64,000 nt of DNA from Norana najaformis (lineage: Eukaryota > Annelida > Clitellata > Crassiclitellata > Hormogastridae). The translations under genes were made by a program, and so were the position numbers. Shown here one piece after another: positions 53,872 to 63,529 of this stretch. The notes under the pieces are model-generated. The model was not told the origin of the DNA. It saw only the letters and a program-made list of their open reading frames with translations, and made no database searches. Where the stretch lies: positions 12,689,226 to 12,753,225 of the forward strand of contig OZ029927.1 in assembly GCA_964023275.1 (NCBI GenBank), in the 5' to 3' direction. The first letter of the stretch is position 1; the number at the start of each line of letters is the position of its first letter.

Positions 53872-56800
53872 CATGTATGTATATATGTATGTATATATGT
53901 ATTTATGCATGCATCTATGTACGTATGTATGCATGTATGTATGTATGTATGCATGCATGTATATATGTATGTATGTATGCATGTATGTATATATGTATGT
54001 ATGTATGTATCCATGTATGTATATATGTATGTATATATGTATTTATGCATGCATCTATGTACGTATGTATGCATGCATGTATATATGTATGTATGTATGC
54101 ATGTGTGTATGTATTTATGCATGTATGTATGTACGTATGTATGCATGTATGTATGTATGTATGTATGCATGTATGTATGTATGTATGTATGCATGTATGC
54201 ATGTATGTATGTATGCTTGTATATATGCATGTATGTATGTATGTATGTATGTATGCATGTATGCATGTATGTGTGTCACGTTCGCCGCCTCAAGTGTTGT
54301 CGTCATGAGCACGTACTTCCGCGGGTGCCCTGTGTTGATCACGAATGGTAGCCGTAGGTGCACCGTCGGCGTGCCATAAAGGACATTTACCTGACTCGAG
54401 GGAGTGCTGGCTGAATGTGTCTAAATAGAGGGAAGGAGAGACTCTTTAGATCAGACCGAACTTTGCAGACGAAGTAGAGCTCTGAAGAATTAAGAACTGC
54501 TGTTTCTTGTTTCAATTTAATTTCTACCAAAAATACGGGGAGGGAGGGAGAGAGGGAGGGAGGGAGGCTTGTTAGTTAACGGTGCTATTCAAATAGTCAC
54601 TTTCATTTCATTCGTAGAAGAGGTACGAAGAGATAAGTCGTGAGTCGATGGCGTCGGAGGATCAACTGAAGCAGGTGAACAAGTTGCTCGATGAGCTGAA
54701 GGAGATGATTGACAGCACCTTCAAGGGCAGCAAGTGCTCTGTCAAGACCATCGAAAACATTCTAGGACTCAATACAGACATCAGTCTCTCCAATATGCTC
54801 GTCTACCTCGGCCAGATTGAACAGAAAGCCATTGAAATGCTCAATATTCTGCACTTCATTTCCCTCAAGGTCCATTATAAGACTATGTCTATTCTATGAA
54901 TGAATGAACGAACGAATGAATGGATGGATGGATTTATTGATTGATTAATCAATGAAATAATCATTCAAGTTATTAACTAATCAATGACTCAATTAACATA
55001 TTTATCAGTTAACCAATCAATCAATTAATGAAATAATCAGCTAACCAAGTAATCTATCCATCCATTCATTCATTCGTTATGTTTTTCCATTCATCTTTCT
55101 CAAGATCTACATGTCATACTACAGTTCTCTCTTCTATTGTGTATTCATTCATTAACTTATCCATCTATCCATTCATTCATTCATTCATTCATTTAATCAA
55201 TCAATCAGTCGTTCATTCATCATTGTTTTTCCATTCACCTCCCTCAAGGTCTACTCGTCATCACACGATGATGTCATCATCTTTATTCTTATGATATCAT
55301 TCATTCATTTTTGTCTCTTTGATCTTACATCTATATATTTATGAAATTTGTTTATGTTTGTTATTATATAAGCGCTAAATGTTTTTTCTAAGTCTGCATG
55401 CGATCACAATATGATCTCTACTCTTCTGAAATATTTAAAATTATTCCTTTCTTATTCGTCTTATCTGTTTAAGGCGTGCATTTGTTTATTGGTTCATTTA
55501 CTTATAATGCACATAAAACTATAAAATATATTGACTCAAGATCTTGCAGAATATATATGAGGTAACGTCAAATAATGTAATCGACGATTTTTGTGGCGCC
55601 ACATTAAAATTTACACTCAGAGCAGCAGTCAGTATTCTAATAGTAATGACATGAGATAAGCACGTAGCTGTTTGTGTTTTAAAGTGTAAATCTGCATAAT
55701 TATGTTTTGGCCTCTTCCTTTCCGGGCCGCAGACTACTTCGTTCGGCGGTTTGGGGTGACTTGCTTGCCCCATCGGTCCGAACAGCCACGGCCCAGCGCA
55801 GGAGTTTTGCTGTGGTTGGTCCTGCTTTTGGAATGGGCTTCCTAATGACCTACGCCAGGAATTTCTTAGTCTCTCTGCCCTTCTTTTCCGCAAGCGTTTG
55901 AAGACCTTCCTATTGCCCATTTCTTCTGGGTTGTCTGGCCGGGAGCGCCTCTGAGGAGTCTATCTTGAAGTGGCGCTTTATAAATTTTCGATTACATTAC
56001 TAGTTAGCTACATCGGTAAGCACGTATGCCAAGGAAGCCTCTGTGCGTTAGGATCCCCGGTTCGCGTCCCGGTCGTGGCTTTTTTCAGAGATTTGAATCT
56101 GGGGCTAGTACGGTCCGTGCCCGTTGGTGATTGCCGTGTAGCGATGGTGAAGGATCTCACCCGATAGGGTCGAGGACATACGGCCGCTACAGAAAAACAT
56201 GAACAGTTTACAATTTTTTATTACATTACATTACATTTCAATTACAGAAATGCCAGGAGACTGGAAAGATCCCTGCTCGGCCTGACATCTCGACTTTTGT
56301 TCCACGTGCGGCGCCAGATGTCGGGGTTGTTCTTCCAACGCCGCTGTAAGTTCTTCACATCGCTACCTTTGACCTATCACAGGTCTGGTTATAATATATC
56401 AGTAGATTTATAAAGCGCAATGTTTTAAAATATCACTGCAATTGCTTTCATGTGGAATAGGGTTTATCGAATGTTTTCCATTGTTTGTCCAGTGATACCA
56501 CAGACAGCCTGGAGCGAGAGAGGAAGGATTTGGATTGCATGCTGGGTAACTTCGATTCCCCGTCTTGAAGGCGAAATCCAAGCTTTTATAATAACGCCAG
56601 ACGCACTAGTGGTACGACATGAGTGCTTTTAGGTAATTTGTGCGTTACGTCGTGTAAAGTGAGGTAAACGTCGATGTCAACGGTCCTGGCAGCCAATACG
56701 ATGCGCTCTCTTAAGACACATTTAGAACGAGTTCGATCGCCACTGCTGAACTTGGGTGGTGCCAGTCCCAAGCCTGGATAAAGGAGGAGGGCGATGTCAA

Positions 56801-57245
56801 CGGCCTTTGTTGCCATAAGATGTTGTTAAACATTGGAACTACTATTACACCTTTTAATCGCCTTCCACCGACGTTATAAGTAAGAGAGTTAGAAAAATAT
56901 CGGTAACTACTTTTGGCTAAAGTTTTAACTAGTTTTGCTCATGACTTAAGAGGATAACCGAGTTGTGGAATAATCCCTAATTTGTATAGCGCCTCTTTAA
57001 AGAGAAATTCATCTGAAGCCAGCATATCTTCGATGTGTTGCAGAGACAAAGAGTTCGAGGTTCCAGACCCAGAGGAGATGGTCCAGGTCCGTCTACTGAC
57101 GAAGAACGAACTGACGAACCTGGCCATGGTCGATATCGAGCAGAGAACGGCCATGATGGCCAGGTTTTCGGCAGGCATCGAGGCCTCTTCCGCTGCCCAG
57201 GCCAGAAGCAGGGCGAAGGAAAGCATCGCCCCTCGCAAGAAGTAG
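46349..57245 (+). CDS. Outer dynein arm docking-complex coiled-coil protein (ODAD1/CCDC63/CCDC114/DC2 family)
   Basis: Known members of this family (Chlamydomonas DC2/ODA1, vertebrate ODAD1/CCDC114 and CCDC63) are coiled-coil proteins that anchor outer dynein arms to ciliary or flagellar doublet microtubules. Nine exons were joined: 46349-46499, 47959-48148, 50569-50691, 51465-51646, 52826-53013, 53341-53627, 54618-54869, 56248-56345 and 57044-57245. Phases match at all eight junctions. From the methionine at 46354 this gives 555 residues and a TAG stop, close to the length of human CCDC63. Almost the whole protein is heptad-rich and charged. Diagnostic segments are LRERI-x2-LRCERRMFD-x-IYKRL (exon 4) and AKSKRQTEQLTALLNNL (exon 2). 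The first exon has an acceptor, so a 5' non-coding or very short coding exon lies upstream. Which paralogue it is cannot be settled here. Confidence 0.9.
46585..46812 (+). mobile_element. tRNA-derived SINE family 3
   Basis: TAGTTAGCTACATCGGTAAG (A-box-like TAGCTACATCGG), GGTTCGCGTCCCG (B box), then a body with GCGTGTAGCGATGGTGAAGG and ACAATTTTTTATT at the end. It lies in ODAD intron 1. A sister copy sits at 56001-56222. Confidence 0.88.
47005..47275 (+). mobile_element. LINE 3' end, (CGATTA)-tailed family
   Basis: SYPDSTSSPYLTF coding remnant, the CTGACTGTCTGTCTGCCTGA core, GAGCGCCTGTGAATAAGCTG, and GCTGTAAAATCTCGAG plus the ATTACG tail. Confidence 0.85.
47580..47850. repeat. Mixed ATT/ACT/AAC trinucleotide tract
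   Basis: (TTA), (CTA), (AATA), (ACA) and (GTA) runs, 110 bp upstream of ODAD exon 2. Confidence 0.9.
47959..48148 (+). CDS. ODAD-family exon 2
   Basis: Residues 49-112. It contains DTINSLERERKDLDCMLGNL and AKSKRQTEQLTALLNNL, a strongly charged coiled coil conserved in the family. The acceptor is TTGTCCAG and the donor is GAG/GTAACT. A degenerate copy of its first 90 bases plus upstream intron lies at 56401-56584. Confidence 0.9.
48149..50568. other. ODAD intron 2
   Basis: 2.4 kb without recognised elements. A 167-codon open frame on the minus strand (49341-48838) has no recognisable domain. Confidence 0.45.
50569..50691 (+). CDS. ODAD-family exon 3
   Basis: This 123-nt exon, phase 0 to 0, gives residues 113-153. 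It runs from VDEVEEKLAAKRKDYGGS to MRLENQHYH. The acceptor is TTTATCCAG and the donor is CAC/GTAAGA. A (CATA)/(TATG) array starts about 45 nt past the donor. Confidence 0.9.
50735..50996 (+). repeat. (CATA) then (TATG) array
   Basis: The strand switch at about 50820 makes the two halves inverted repeats. The array begins about 45 nt past the exon 3 donor. Confidence 0.92.
51195..51378 (+). mobile_element. Diverged LINE 3' end, (CGATTA)-tailed family
   Basis: TTTTGACTAAGCGCCTGTTA, CTTAGTGTTTTGGGCGCTGA and a GATTGCGATTATGATC tail. It lies 90 nt upstream of ODAD exon 4. Confidence 0.7.
51465..51646 (+). CDS. ODAD-family exon 4 (signature coiled coil)
   Basis: Residues 154-213 plus two bases. 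FNSVLKANRTLRERITNLRC and ERRMFDKIYKRLADQL form the most recognisable block of the ODA1/CCDC63/CCDC114 family. The acceptor is TCGAGACAG and the donor is CAGAG/GTATGG. Confidence 0.92.
51647..52523. other. ODAD intron 4, 5' part
   Basis: Nothing recognised in about 880 bp. Confidence 0.45.
52525..52808 (+). mobile_element. tRNA-SINE family 1, sense copy upstream of exon 5
   Basis: GCGGCACGGTGGTCTACTGG (A box), GGTTCGACTCCG (B box), CTGGGCAAGTTGTTTGCGC, ending CATGAGATACTTTACTTTGA. The best preserved copy of family 1 in the window. It ends 17 nt before the exon 5 start. Confidence 0.92.
52826..53013 (+). CDS. ODAD-family exon 5, between inverted SINEs
   Basis: Residues 214-276 plus one base. 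It starts HEAQSKIQALKERNEKEQQ and ends FKAEEASKRDK. It opens in phase 2 and closes in phase 1. The donor AAAG/GTCAGC is weak. The acceptor GAATGTTGTAG lacks a good pyrimidine tract and is shared with an inverted copy at 53061-53080, so splicing of this exon may be inefficient. Confidence 0.9.
53081..53246 (-). mobile_element. tRNA-SINE family 1, inverted truncated copy downstream of exon 5
   Basis: AAGTATTTCATATCCCACAA, then GCCCTTAAGCCGGCAATAAA and CATCGCAGGACTTGC. It lacks the tRNA-like head. The 20 bp before it (53061-53080) are the exact reverse complement of 52809-52828. Confidence 0.9.
53341..53627 (+). CDS. ODAD-family exon 6
   Basis: Residues 277-372, the largest exon. AIRAALEADKRTLNQFKEAF leads into a long coiled coil ending QTMATLE. 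The acceptor is CGTACTTCAG and the donor is GAA/GTAAGC. The reading frame continues into the adjoining tetranucleotide array for another 227 codons. That continuation is an artefact of the repeat, which starts 11 nt past the donor. Confidence 0.92.
53638..54272 (+). repeat. (TATG) array adjoining ODAD exon 6
   Basis: About 635 bp of TATG with TGCA and TATA variants, starting 11 nt past the donor. A block near 53876-53930 (ATGCATGCATCTATGTACGT) recurs near 54035-54085, indicating segmental duplication. Confidence 0.97.
54540..54568 (+). repeat. (GGGA) run upstream of exon 7
   Basis: AGGGAGGGAGAGAGGGAGGG, 50 nt upstream of the exon 7 acceptor. A possible G-rich structure. Confidence 0.7.
54618..54869 (+). 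CDS. ODAD-family exon 7
   Basis: This 252-nt exon, phase 0 to 0, gives residues 373-456. It runs KRYEEISRESMASEDQLKQ, then VKTIENILGLNTDISLSNML, then LVYLGQIEQKA. This is the less charged C-terminal domain following the coils. The acceptor is ATTCGTAG and the donor is AAG/GTCCAT, the weakest donor of the gene. Confidence 0.9.
54895..55255. repeat. (AATG)/(ATTC) inverted tetranucleotide tracts with duplicated exon-end-like phrases
   Basis: GAATGAATG text at 54896-54935 faces ATTCATTC text at 55060-55080 and 55160-55190. TTTTTCCATTCATCTTTCTC (55083) and TTTTTCCATTCACCTCCCTC (55226) resemble each other and the end of exon 7. Confidence 0.7.
55700..56000 (+). mobile_element. LINE 3' end, (ATTAC)-tailed family
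   Basis: Two frames together show the CR1/L2-type ORF2 C-terminus: RRSFAVVGPAF in one, then WNGLPNDLRQ and RKRLKTFLLP in another, so it is frameshifted. The 3' UTR ends GTGGCGCTTTATAAATTTTC and (ATTAC). It is 5'-truncated. Confidence 0.85.
56001..56222 (+). mobile_element. tRNA-SINE family 3 nested in a LINE tail
   Basis: Same family as 46585-46812 (TAGCTACATCGG A box, GGTTCGCGTCCC B box). It is bracketed by ATTACATTAC on both sides, so it inserted into or duplicated the tail of the LINE before it. Confidence 0.88.
56248..56345 (+). CDS. ODAD-family exon 8
   Basis: Residues 457-488 plus two bases. KCQETGKIPARPDIST is followed by a proline-rich linker ending VVLPTP. The acceptor CAATTACAG directly follows ATTAC repeats left by a LINE tail. 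The donor is CT/GTAAGT. Confidence 0.85.
56401..56584 (+). pseudogene. Broken partial copy of ODAD exon 2 in the last intron
   Basis: It matches 47862-48049: about 85 bp of intron, the acceptor TTGTCCAG and the first 90 bases of exon 2, with few differences. One C is missing from the run of five in the exon, shifting the frame to a TGA soon after GNFDSPS. The copy ends abruptly at AAATCCAAGC with no donor. It still carries a working-looking acceptor in the sense direction. Confidence 0.88.
56740..56805. repeat. GCCAGTCCCAAG repeat, copy 1
   Basis: GGTGCCAGTCCCAAGCCTGG, then ATAAAGGAGGAGGGCGATG. A second copy begins at 63960 and runs off the window. Dispersed repeat of unknown family in ODAD intron 8. 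Confidence 0.6.
57044..57245 (+). CDS. ODAD-family exon 9 with stop codon
   Basis: Residues 489-555 and TAG at 57243-57245. It begins DKEFEVPDPEEMVQVRLLTK and ends in a basic tail (ESIAPRKK). The acceptor is ATGTGTTGCAG. No AATAAA or ATTAAA was seen in the next 300 nt, so the polyadenylation site is unplaced. Confidence 0.88.
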
Positions 57246-58170
57246 AACCCTTCCTCCCTCCCTCCCTCTCCTCTATTTCCCTTCACGTAATCCATACCAC
57301 CGCCACCCCTTCATTGGAGAGCTATCCGAAAAGTGTGACTTTCAGATGTTTTTATTAATTGCTATCAAAAAACGATTCGTTTGTTCTTACTGTGTATCAG
57401 ATAAAAGATAGGCATCCGATGCAAGTTATAAATCTCTTCAACAATGTCTGCCTGCAGCTACAAAAAATGTGTTCCACGAAATATCCTTGGTTACTGAGAA
57501 ACTCCGGGTGTACACGAATATAATGCCGTCGAAACCTATGACGATAGCGATCCGTTGCACATATTTTTAAACAGAAATTTAATATGCATTGCATCTGCAT
57601 GTGTGTCAGCCAGCTTAATATAACTAAGCATATCGTAATGTGCGGGATAATTATCTAGCGCCAGTATAGGTTTCTTTTCAACAACTTCGTCGTCAGAGGG
57701 TCTAGAGGATCGTCCGTGATGTATGGGTATTTTAACGATGGTGATTCGCGGATTGCGTGATTAGGCCAGAGTTCGATTTGTAGAGCTAAGCGAAGATATC
57801 GCTTTCACTATCAGTAGCCTATATTCAGACTATCCTCAATATCGTAACGTGTTTTATCCATTCATTTAGCTCCACTTAGATACTTCCTCCCCATGTGAGG
57901 CAGAGGTTAGGGGAAATATCCCCTTCACAAATTCAATCTAAAGTCAATACTAGACATATCCCCATTAAATTTATTTAGCTACGGCCTGTAGGAAAGAATA
58001 CGGTAAGTCCTGCGGTGAAGTAACCCCGTGTTCAGGACTTATAAGGATTCGTCCTTTGCCGCTCATGAGCCGAAGAGCTGGAACTGAGTGTCTCCCTTAC
58101 TTTCCACTATTGGACATCGGAACTTTACACATTTGCTTACTGTATATGGGTATTTTCTTGCCACCCTTAG
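57246..58170. other. 3' flank of the ODAD-family gene
   Basis: Likely 3' UTR then unique DNA. No canonical polyadenylation signal seen in the first 300 nt. Confidence 0.45.
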
Positions 58171-58179
58171 TATGTAATG

Positions 58180-58365
58180 TAATGTAATCGAACATTTATA
58201 AAGCGCCACTTCAAGATAGACTCTTCAGAGGCGCTCCCAGCCCGACAAACCCAGAAGCACTTGGAAATAGGAAGGTCTCCAAGCGCTTGAGGAAAAGAGG
58301 AGGAGAAAGACCAAGAAATTAAAAAGACGATGTATGTTCTGAAGAGGCGCTATAAAAATTGATAA
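58180..58365 (-). mobile_element. LINE 3' end, (ATTAC)-tailed family
   Basis: (TAATG) run, then ACATTTATAAAGCGCCACTT, CAGAGGCGCTCCCAGCCCGA and AAGCGCTTGAGGAAAAGAGG on the plus strand, i.e. the reverse complement of the 55700-56000 element. Confidence 0.82.
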
Positions 58366-58439
58366 GCGTAGTGCAAATACAATACAAATTGCACCCTTGT
58401 CTAGGTCAACACGTTGACCTGTATATGGCTCGACACAAG

Positions 58440-58632
58440 TGTATAGAAACGCAGCCGACGCTAACAGCTCATCTCCCCCTTCTCTCTCTGATCTTCTGGC
58501 AACTGGACTTGGTTATTGCCATGGCATCTTTGGACAATCCCACTGACTTGACGCAGCGCTCATGAATAAGCTGTTGCCCTGTACTTAGCTTTTAAGTAGC
58601 GCCTTAGAAATTTCGAGTGCGATTACGATGGC
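58440..58632 (+). mobile_element. Diverged LINE 3' end, (CGATTA)-tailed family
   Basis: GCGCTCATGAATAAGCTGTT, then GTAGCGCCTTAGAAATTTCG and a short GATTACGA tail. Confidence 0.65.
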
Positions 58633-58639
58633 ATTTATA

Positions 58640-59615
58640 TATATATGCATATATGGTATATGTATGTATGTATGCATGTGTATGTATTTAAATTATATAT
58701 TAATGTATGTACTTGAGTATGTGCGCATAGCGCCAGAGGGAGATGTTGATGTGCGTGTGTGTGATGGGGCAGTTGAGAATACCTTCGGACCAACGATGAT
58801 GAGAAACTGATGTCGACAGTGCATCTGATGCCAATCCGAAGCATTCGCCATGCTAACGCATTTATGTGGCGCCAGTATCCACATTCTCACTGACCGACTC
58901 GCGTGCACTGCTTTCGTCATAATGACGTGTTGAACGCCAGTTAAAGTAAATCGAATGAACATCGACCTGTGCGACAGCACACACGCACACACACACAAAC
59001 ATTTTAAATAGTCCTGTATGACGATATTAGCCCTAATAATTGATTATAGTTGGCATGCATAGAGAACTACTTCAGATTAAAATAACCTAATTGGGTACTG
59101 ACCGGTTGGGTGGGATTTGCTCCCTTCTATAGGAGCACCCTTTACTGATTTAACTATCCCTCATTGAATATGCCCTCCCATACATTTCCCGCACCTGCCT
59201 ATCAAGGTCGCTCAACTGCTGCTAAATTGCACCCTAATAACCATGGGGAAAGCAACCCCATTGGTTCAGACTATTCCCAGTAAAAGTACATTCCTCATAC
59301 ATTACGCTCCAAGGCAGAGGTCTTCTCCCTTTGCTCCTAAGCACATTTTGCACCCTGATGACCGGTGGCCTGTAGTCACGGCTGATCGGCCAACCCTATA
59401 TCTTGTGATCCAGGGTACTGAACGTGGATATGACAGGACTTCTGTTCACTTTCCATCTGATATACAGAAAGTTATGCAGCGGGGTTACATCAGCTAAGGT
59501 GACGATTTCACAAAGCATCGAACCCGTGTTGCAGAGGTCAAAAGCCGACGCCACAGTCACTTAGCCAAGGCTCCACTTCAGCATATTTCATTTAACGATG
59601 CCTTGGCTTCTACCC
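58640..59615. other. Intergenic, no recognised gene
   Basis: A short TATATG run at 58635-58690 and an 84-codon open frame at 59243-59497 with no recognisable domain. Confidence 0.4.
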
Positions 59616-59619
59616 TTTC

Positions 59620-59878
59620 ACTCAAAACTGAAAACTCTTTCACAGATCCTATCCTGACACTTTCCTTTTATCTCTCTCTCCTCTCCAATCCCAACCACCG
59701 CAACCCCATAGCTGCCACGTCGTCTCTCCGTCTGACTTTTGGGCCTTGACCTGGAACCGAACCCTTTTGCCTATCGATTTTGTTTTGACTGAGCGCCTGC
59801 GAATAAGCTGGTCCCCGTGACGCGGCTTTCGTTGGGGGCTGTAGAAATCACGGAATTACGATTACGATTACGATTCTA
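59620..59878 (+). mobile_element. LINE 3' end, (CGATTA)-tailed family
   Basis: TTTCACTCAAAACTGAAAAC coding remnant (frame lost soon after), TGACTGAGCGCCTGCGAATA, then GCTGTAGAAATCACGG and four GATTAC units. Confidence 0.83.
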
Positions 59879-59879
59879 C

Positions 59880-60880
59880 GACGATAAGCATAAGCCTACA
59901 TCTAGCAGGATGTCCTTTCCATCCTTTTTCCACGTTGAAGTAACTACTCGTCACAACACTTTCCCCCAGAGCCTCGCTTCTGCAACTAATAAATTAGGTT
60001 ATAAAATGTCACTATAGTTATTTAAATGCTCATAGTCACCAACAGAAATTCGTGCAGGAAGAGCAAAACGCTCCATGCGGGCCTAAAATGCTGAGAGATG
60101 AATTCCAAGAGAGGCAAGAACTCATGTATGTCCCTAAATATATACTAAATGATTGCTTGCATACTAAATTATATTCTAATTGATTTATTTATCTGCCACT
60201 CCCTGATTTAGCACAGGCAAACGAAAGCTCTGAACGCAAACGATAGCCCACTATTCGCCAGATGGCGGGAGCATTCAGGCTGTACTACATATGTGAATAG
60301 GGACCACATAGCAGGTAGTGAGTCATACATACATGCCATTATGATCAGCGAATATTCTGAATATAGTGTATAATGTTGTATAATGGAAGCATTATGGCAT
60401 TTTATGAAGAATTTAGAATGCTGTACCAGAAAGATGCGATTTTCGGTAAAACTCATTTAAAGTTAGGAAAGCCCAAAGCAAAAAACTATTTGTTGGAAAT
60501 TGTAAAGCTTGCAATGTTATACTTGCAATGTTCCATTATCACAAACAGTTGTGCCAGTTTGATAGACGGAGTCGTCCTTTAGCGAATACCAATGAAAACC
60601 CAATTTCGATATTTTGATAGGTGACCACGTTCAGGGGCCTGTATCTCAGTAAATAAATCCCGCTTTGAGGTCCCTTTTCATATGTGGCATCACATATAGC
60701 AGTCTGATTTATCTAGAGACTTTGAATTCAAACAAGAGGATGGTTCCAAAGAGACGGAATGCACTTTGAAATTTTCTATAAATGGGTGCAATATGAATGT
60801 ATGATCAGACAACGAATTGATGCATTCTAGACAGACAAACGGACATACATAGACAGATAACTACATTTTACATATACGGC
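59880..60880. other. Intergenic, no recognised gene
   Basis: A 68-nt AG/GT-bounded stretch at 60058-60125 is noted as a weak exon candidate. Otherwise nothing. Confidence 0.35.
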
Positions 60881-60883
60881 CTA

Positions 60884-60945
60884 TGTGTGTGCGTGTGTGT
60901 TTGTGTGTGTGTGCTTGTGTGTGTGTGTGCTTGTGTGTGTGTGTG

Positions 60946-60986
<41 letters not shown>
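60884..60986 (+). repeat. (GT) dinucleotide repeat
   Basis: TGTG with CG, CT and TT interruptions, then a pure run near 60950-60985. Confidence 0.96.
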
Positions 60987-60989
<3 letters not shown>

Positions 60990-61371
60990 ATACAGTCACA
61001 CAGACGGGTATGGCTGTGTTCCGTGCGATGTGGTGCTAAATTTCGTCGTCCTGTTGCGGTTCAGACGTGGTGCTGTCGGCTTTCGACCGTTGCTAATGTG
61101 TGGTTGTCATGCAAAGCTGTTGCTGTGAGATGCAATTAGTGGATAGAGGGCGTCATAGACGATGACCTTTCTCCTATTTCGCTTGGAAACAAATACCATC
61201 CGCCATTTATAACGACCGTGCATTTCACTCAGCATCCAAACTGACTGGGATCCACAATGTCGCAGAGGACTTCTGAATATGACAACTGGACTTGTAGAGC
61301 CACCGAGGACTTCTGTATGCACTGATAATACATTAATTGGACAATATTCTTAGGCTCATTTAGTATTTAGA

Positions 61372-61772
<401 letters not shown>

Positions 61773-61774
61773 TC

Positions 61775-62535
61775 GATATGAGGGTTCGTTTTTGACACTT
61801 TACTAATTTTCGAAATTCGGTAAAGCCATGGTAAATTGCTCAAATCTGAAAATGGTCTTTCGCAATCTCCGAGGACCGGCTGAGATCGTCTGAAACCATC
61901 TCAGCTGTGATATATGAAAACTTTCGCTGAAGGCACCGTAGAAACATTAGCAGTCCATTTAATACACAAACTTAATTGAGTCCATTAAATCATTGACAAA
62001 ACTAATGCGCATGCTTGTGAAGAGATTTGTAGCGGGTTTTAGGAAAACACTTTTGACTGAGGTCCACGATTCAGATTTCTTGATGCTGAAGATATCCGAA
62101 GATTACGATTTGAGTCACAACCCAAATAGCAATTTGCCGAGTGGATTAAAGCGCTTACCACGAGAATACACTTATTAACCACAACGACTACACCGGGCTT
62201 TGTCTCTTACCATCTCTGCATATCCTAGGTCTTCCTCCCGCTTCGCACGTAATGAAGCCAACGCCGTCACCTGTCTGACCTCGGTTGGCTGGCTGCATCA
62301 CGCCTCGCCCCCTCTGCGTTAGGCAGACACTTGATGCGTCGCAAACATTGGCATCACGCTTTGCTGCCACCATCCCCACCCCTACGCAGGACGCACGCCC
62401 GGCGTGCGATTTATTAACCGCGCGTAAAGGAAATTTGCACTGGATGCGTAATGGTGCATGCGCTGCTTTTGAACATTAGTCATGTAACTGAATATTTCGT
62501 CAATAAACACTCTGGTTCCTTTGACCTCGCTTTCG
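61775..62535. other. Intergenic, no recognised gene
   Basis: Open frames at 61993-62178 and 62188-62479 show no recognisable domain. Confidence 0.4.
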
Positions 62536-62539
62536 CTGC

Positions 62540-62692
62540 CATCATAATCGCCTTCCAACTTAGCACCACGCTGTCTCCCTTGGCTTTGACCCTTTTGCTT
62601 ATCGACTTTGTTTTGACTGAGCGCATGTAAATAAGCTTGTACCCGTGACTTAGCTCTCGTTGGGCGCTGTAGAAATCTTGAGATTACAATTC
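62540..62692 (+). mobile_element. LINE 3' end, (CGATTA)-tailed family
   Basis: TCGACTTTGTTTTGACTGAG, GCGCATGTAAATAAGCTTGT and TTGGGCGCTGTAGAAATCTT with a short tail. A further degraded relative lies at 62757-62826. Confidence 0.8.
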
Positions 62693-62829
62693 GATTTGAC
62701 CCCCGGGGGAATCTGACCTAGCACCAAAACTAACCAACCCGGGGCTCACGGACTTCATTTGATATAGCGCCGGTAAATAAGCAGCCCTGCCTGACGCAGC
62801 TCTTGAGTGGCGCTGAGAAAATATGGAGA

Positions 62830-63525
62830 TTTAAATTTGCGTGAAAAAAGCAGATTTCACATGCGACAAACTAGACGCAGTTACTTCTTACTGCACCCGG
62901 TGCTGTTAGACTGCATCCCTGCGGGGCATCTCGACGCGCACTGCACCGTATCAATGGTGTTCAGAGGGCGAAGCATTTCGTCGCTCGGTCCGTCGTTCGA
63001 TCGGTCGGTCGGTCCCGGCCGAGGCAGAAGCATCGCCAGCGGCAGATCATCGGATCAATGGACTGCGAAAGCGGAAGGCGATCGTTAATAATTACTGACG
63101 ATTAACTACGGCTAATTGGAGGCGTAAATTAAGCGAGTAAACGGCTGAGGAAGGCAGCGGCTACCCTTTGAACCGACGCCAGTGATCCATCAAGACTCGG
63201 GCAAGTGAGGATGAACTGTTCAGAAGTTCGATTGAACAGCTGATCGGATGATTGATAGACTATCGATCTCTTCACTTACAACGGGTCTGTAAGTAAGTCT
63301 CCTGTTTCTGGTTTTATTGTGGCAGCTGATGAAGGTTTAAAAGCTGAGACTCTGTAGAACTGACCTGAGCTTAGAGAACAGAGGCCTTGGTGCACGTTCT
63401 AAAACGGGCAAAGTGGCACAACGATCGAACCACTGGACCGAAGAAGTCGGGTTCTGTTTCCAGCAACCACTATTGGCAAACCTGTAGACACTTCTAAGTA
63501 CACGCCGACACATTTCAAGGAGTAG
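62830..63525. other. Intergenic, no recognised gene
   Basis: A CGGTCGGTCGGT run at 62985-63010. No exon or element recognised. Confidence 0.4.
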
Positions 63526-63529
63526 TTTT

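Noticed and set aside
53628..54308. C-terminal 227 residues of the 327-codon frame continuing from ODAD exon 6
   Set aside because: Reads through the GTAAGC donor into a TATG array; the family continues at exon 7 in matching phase.
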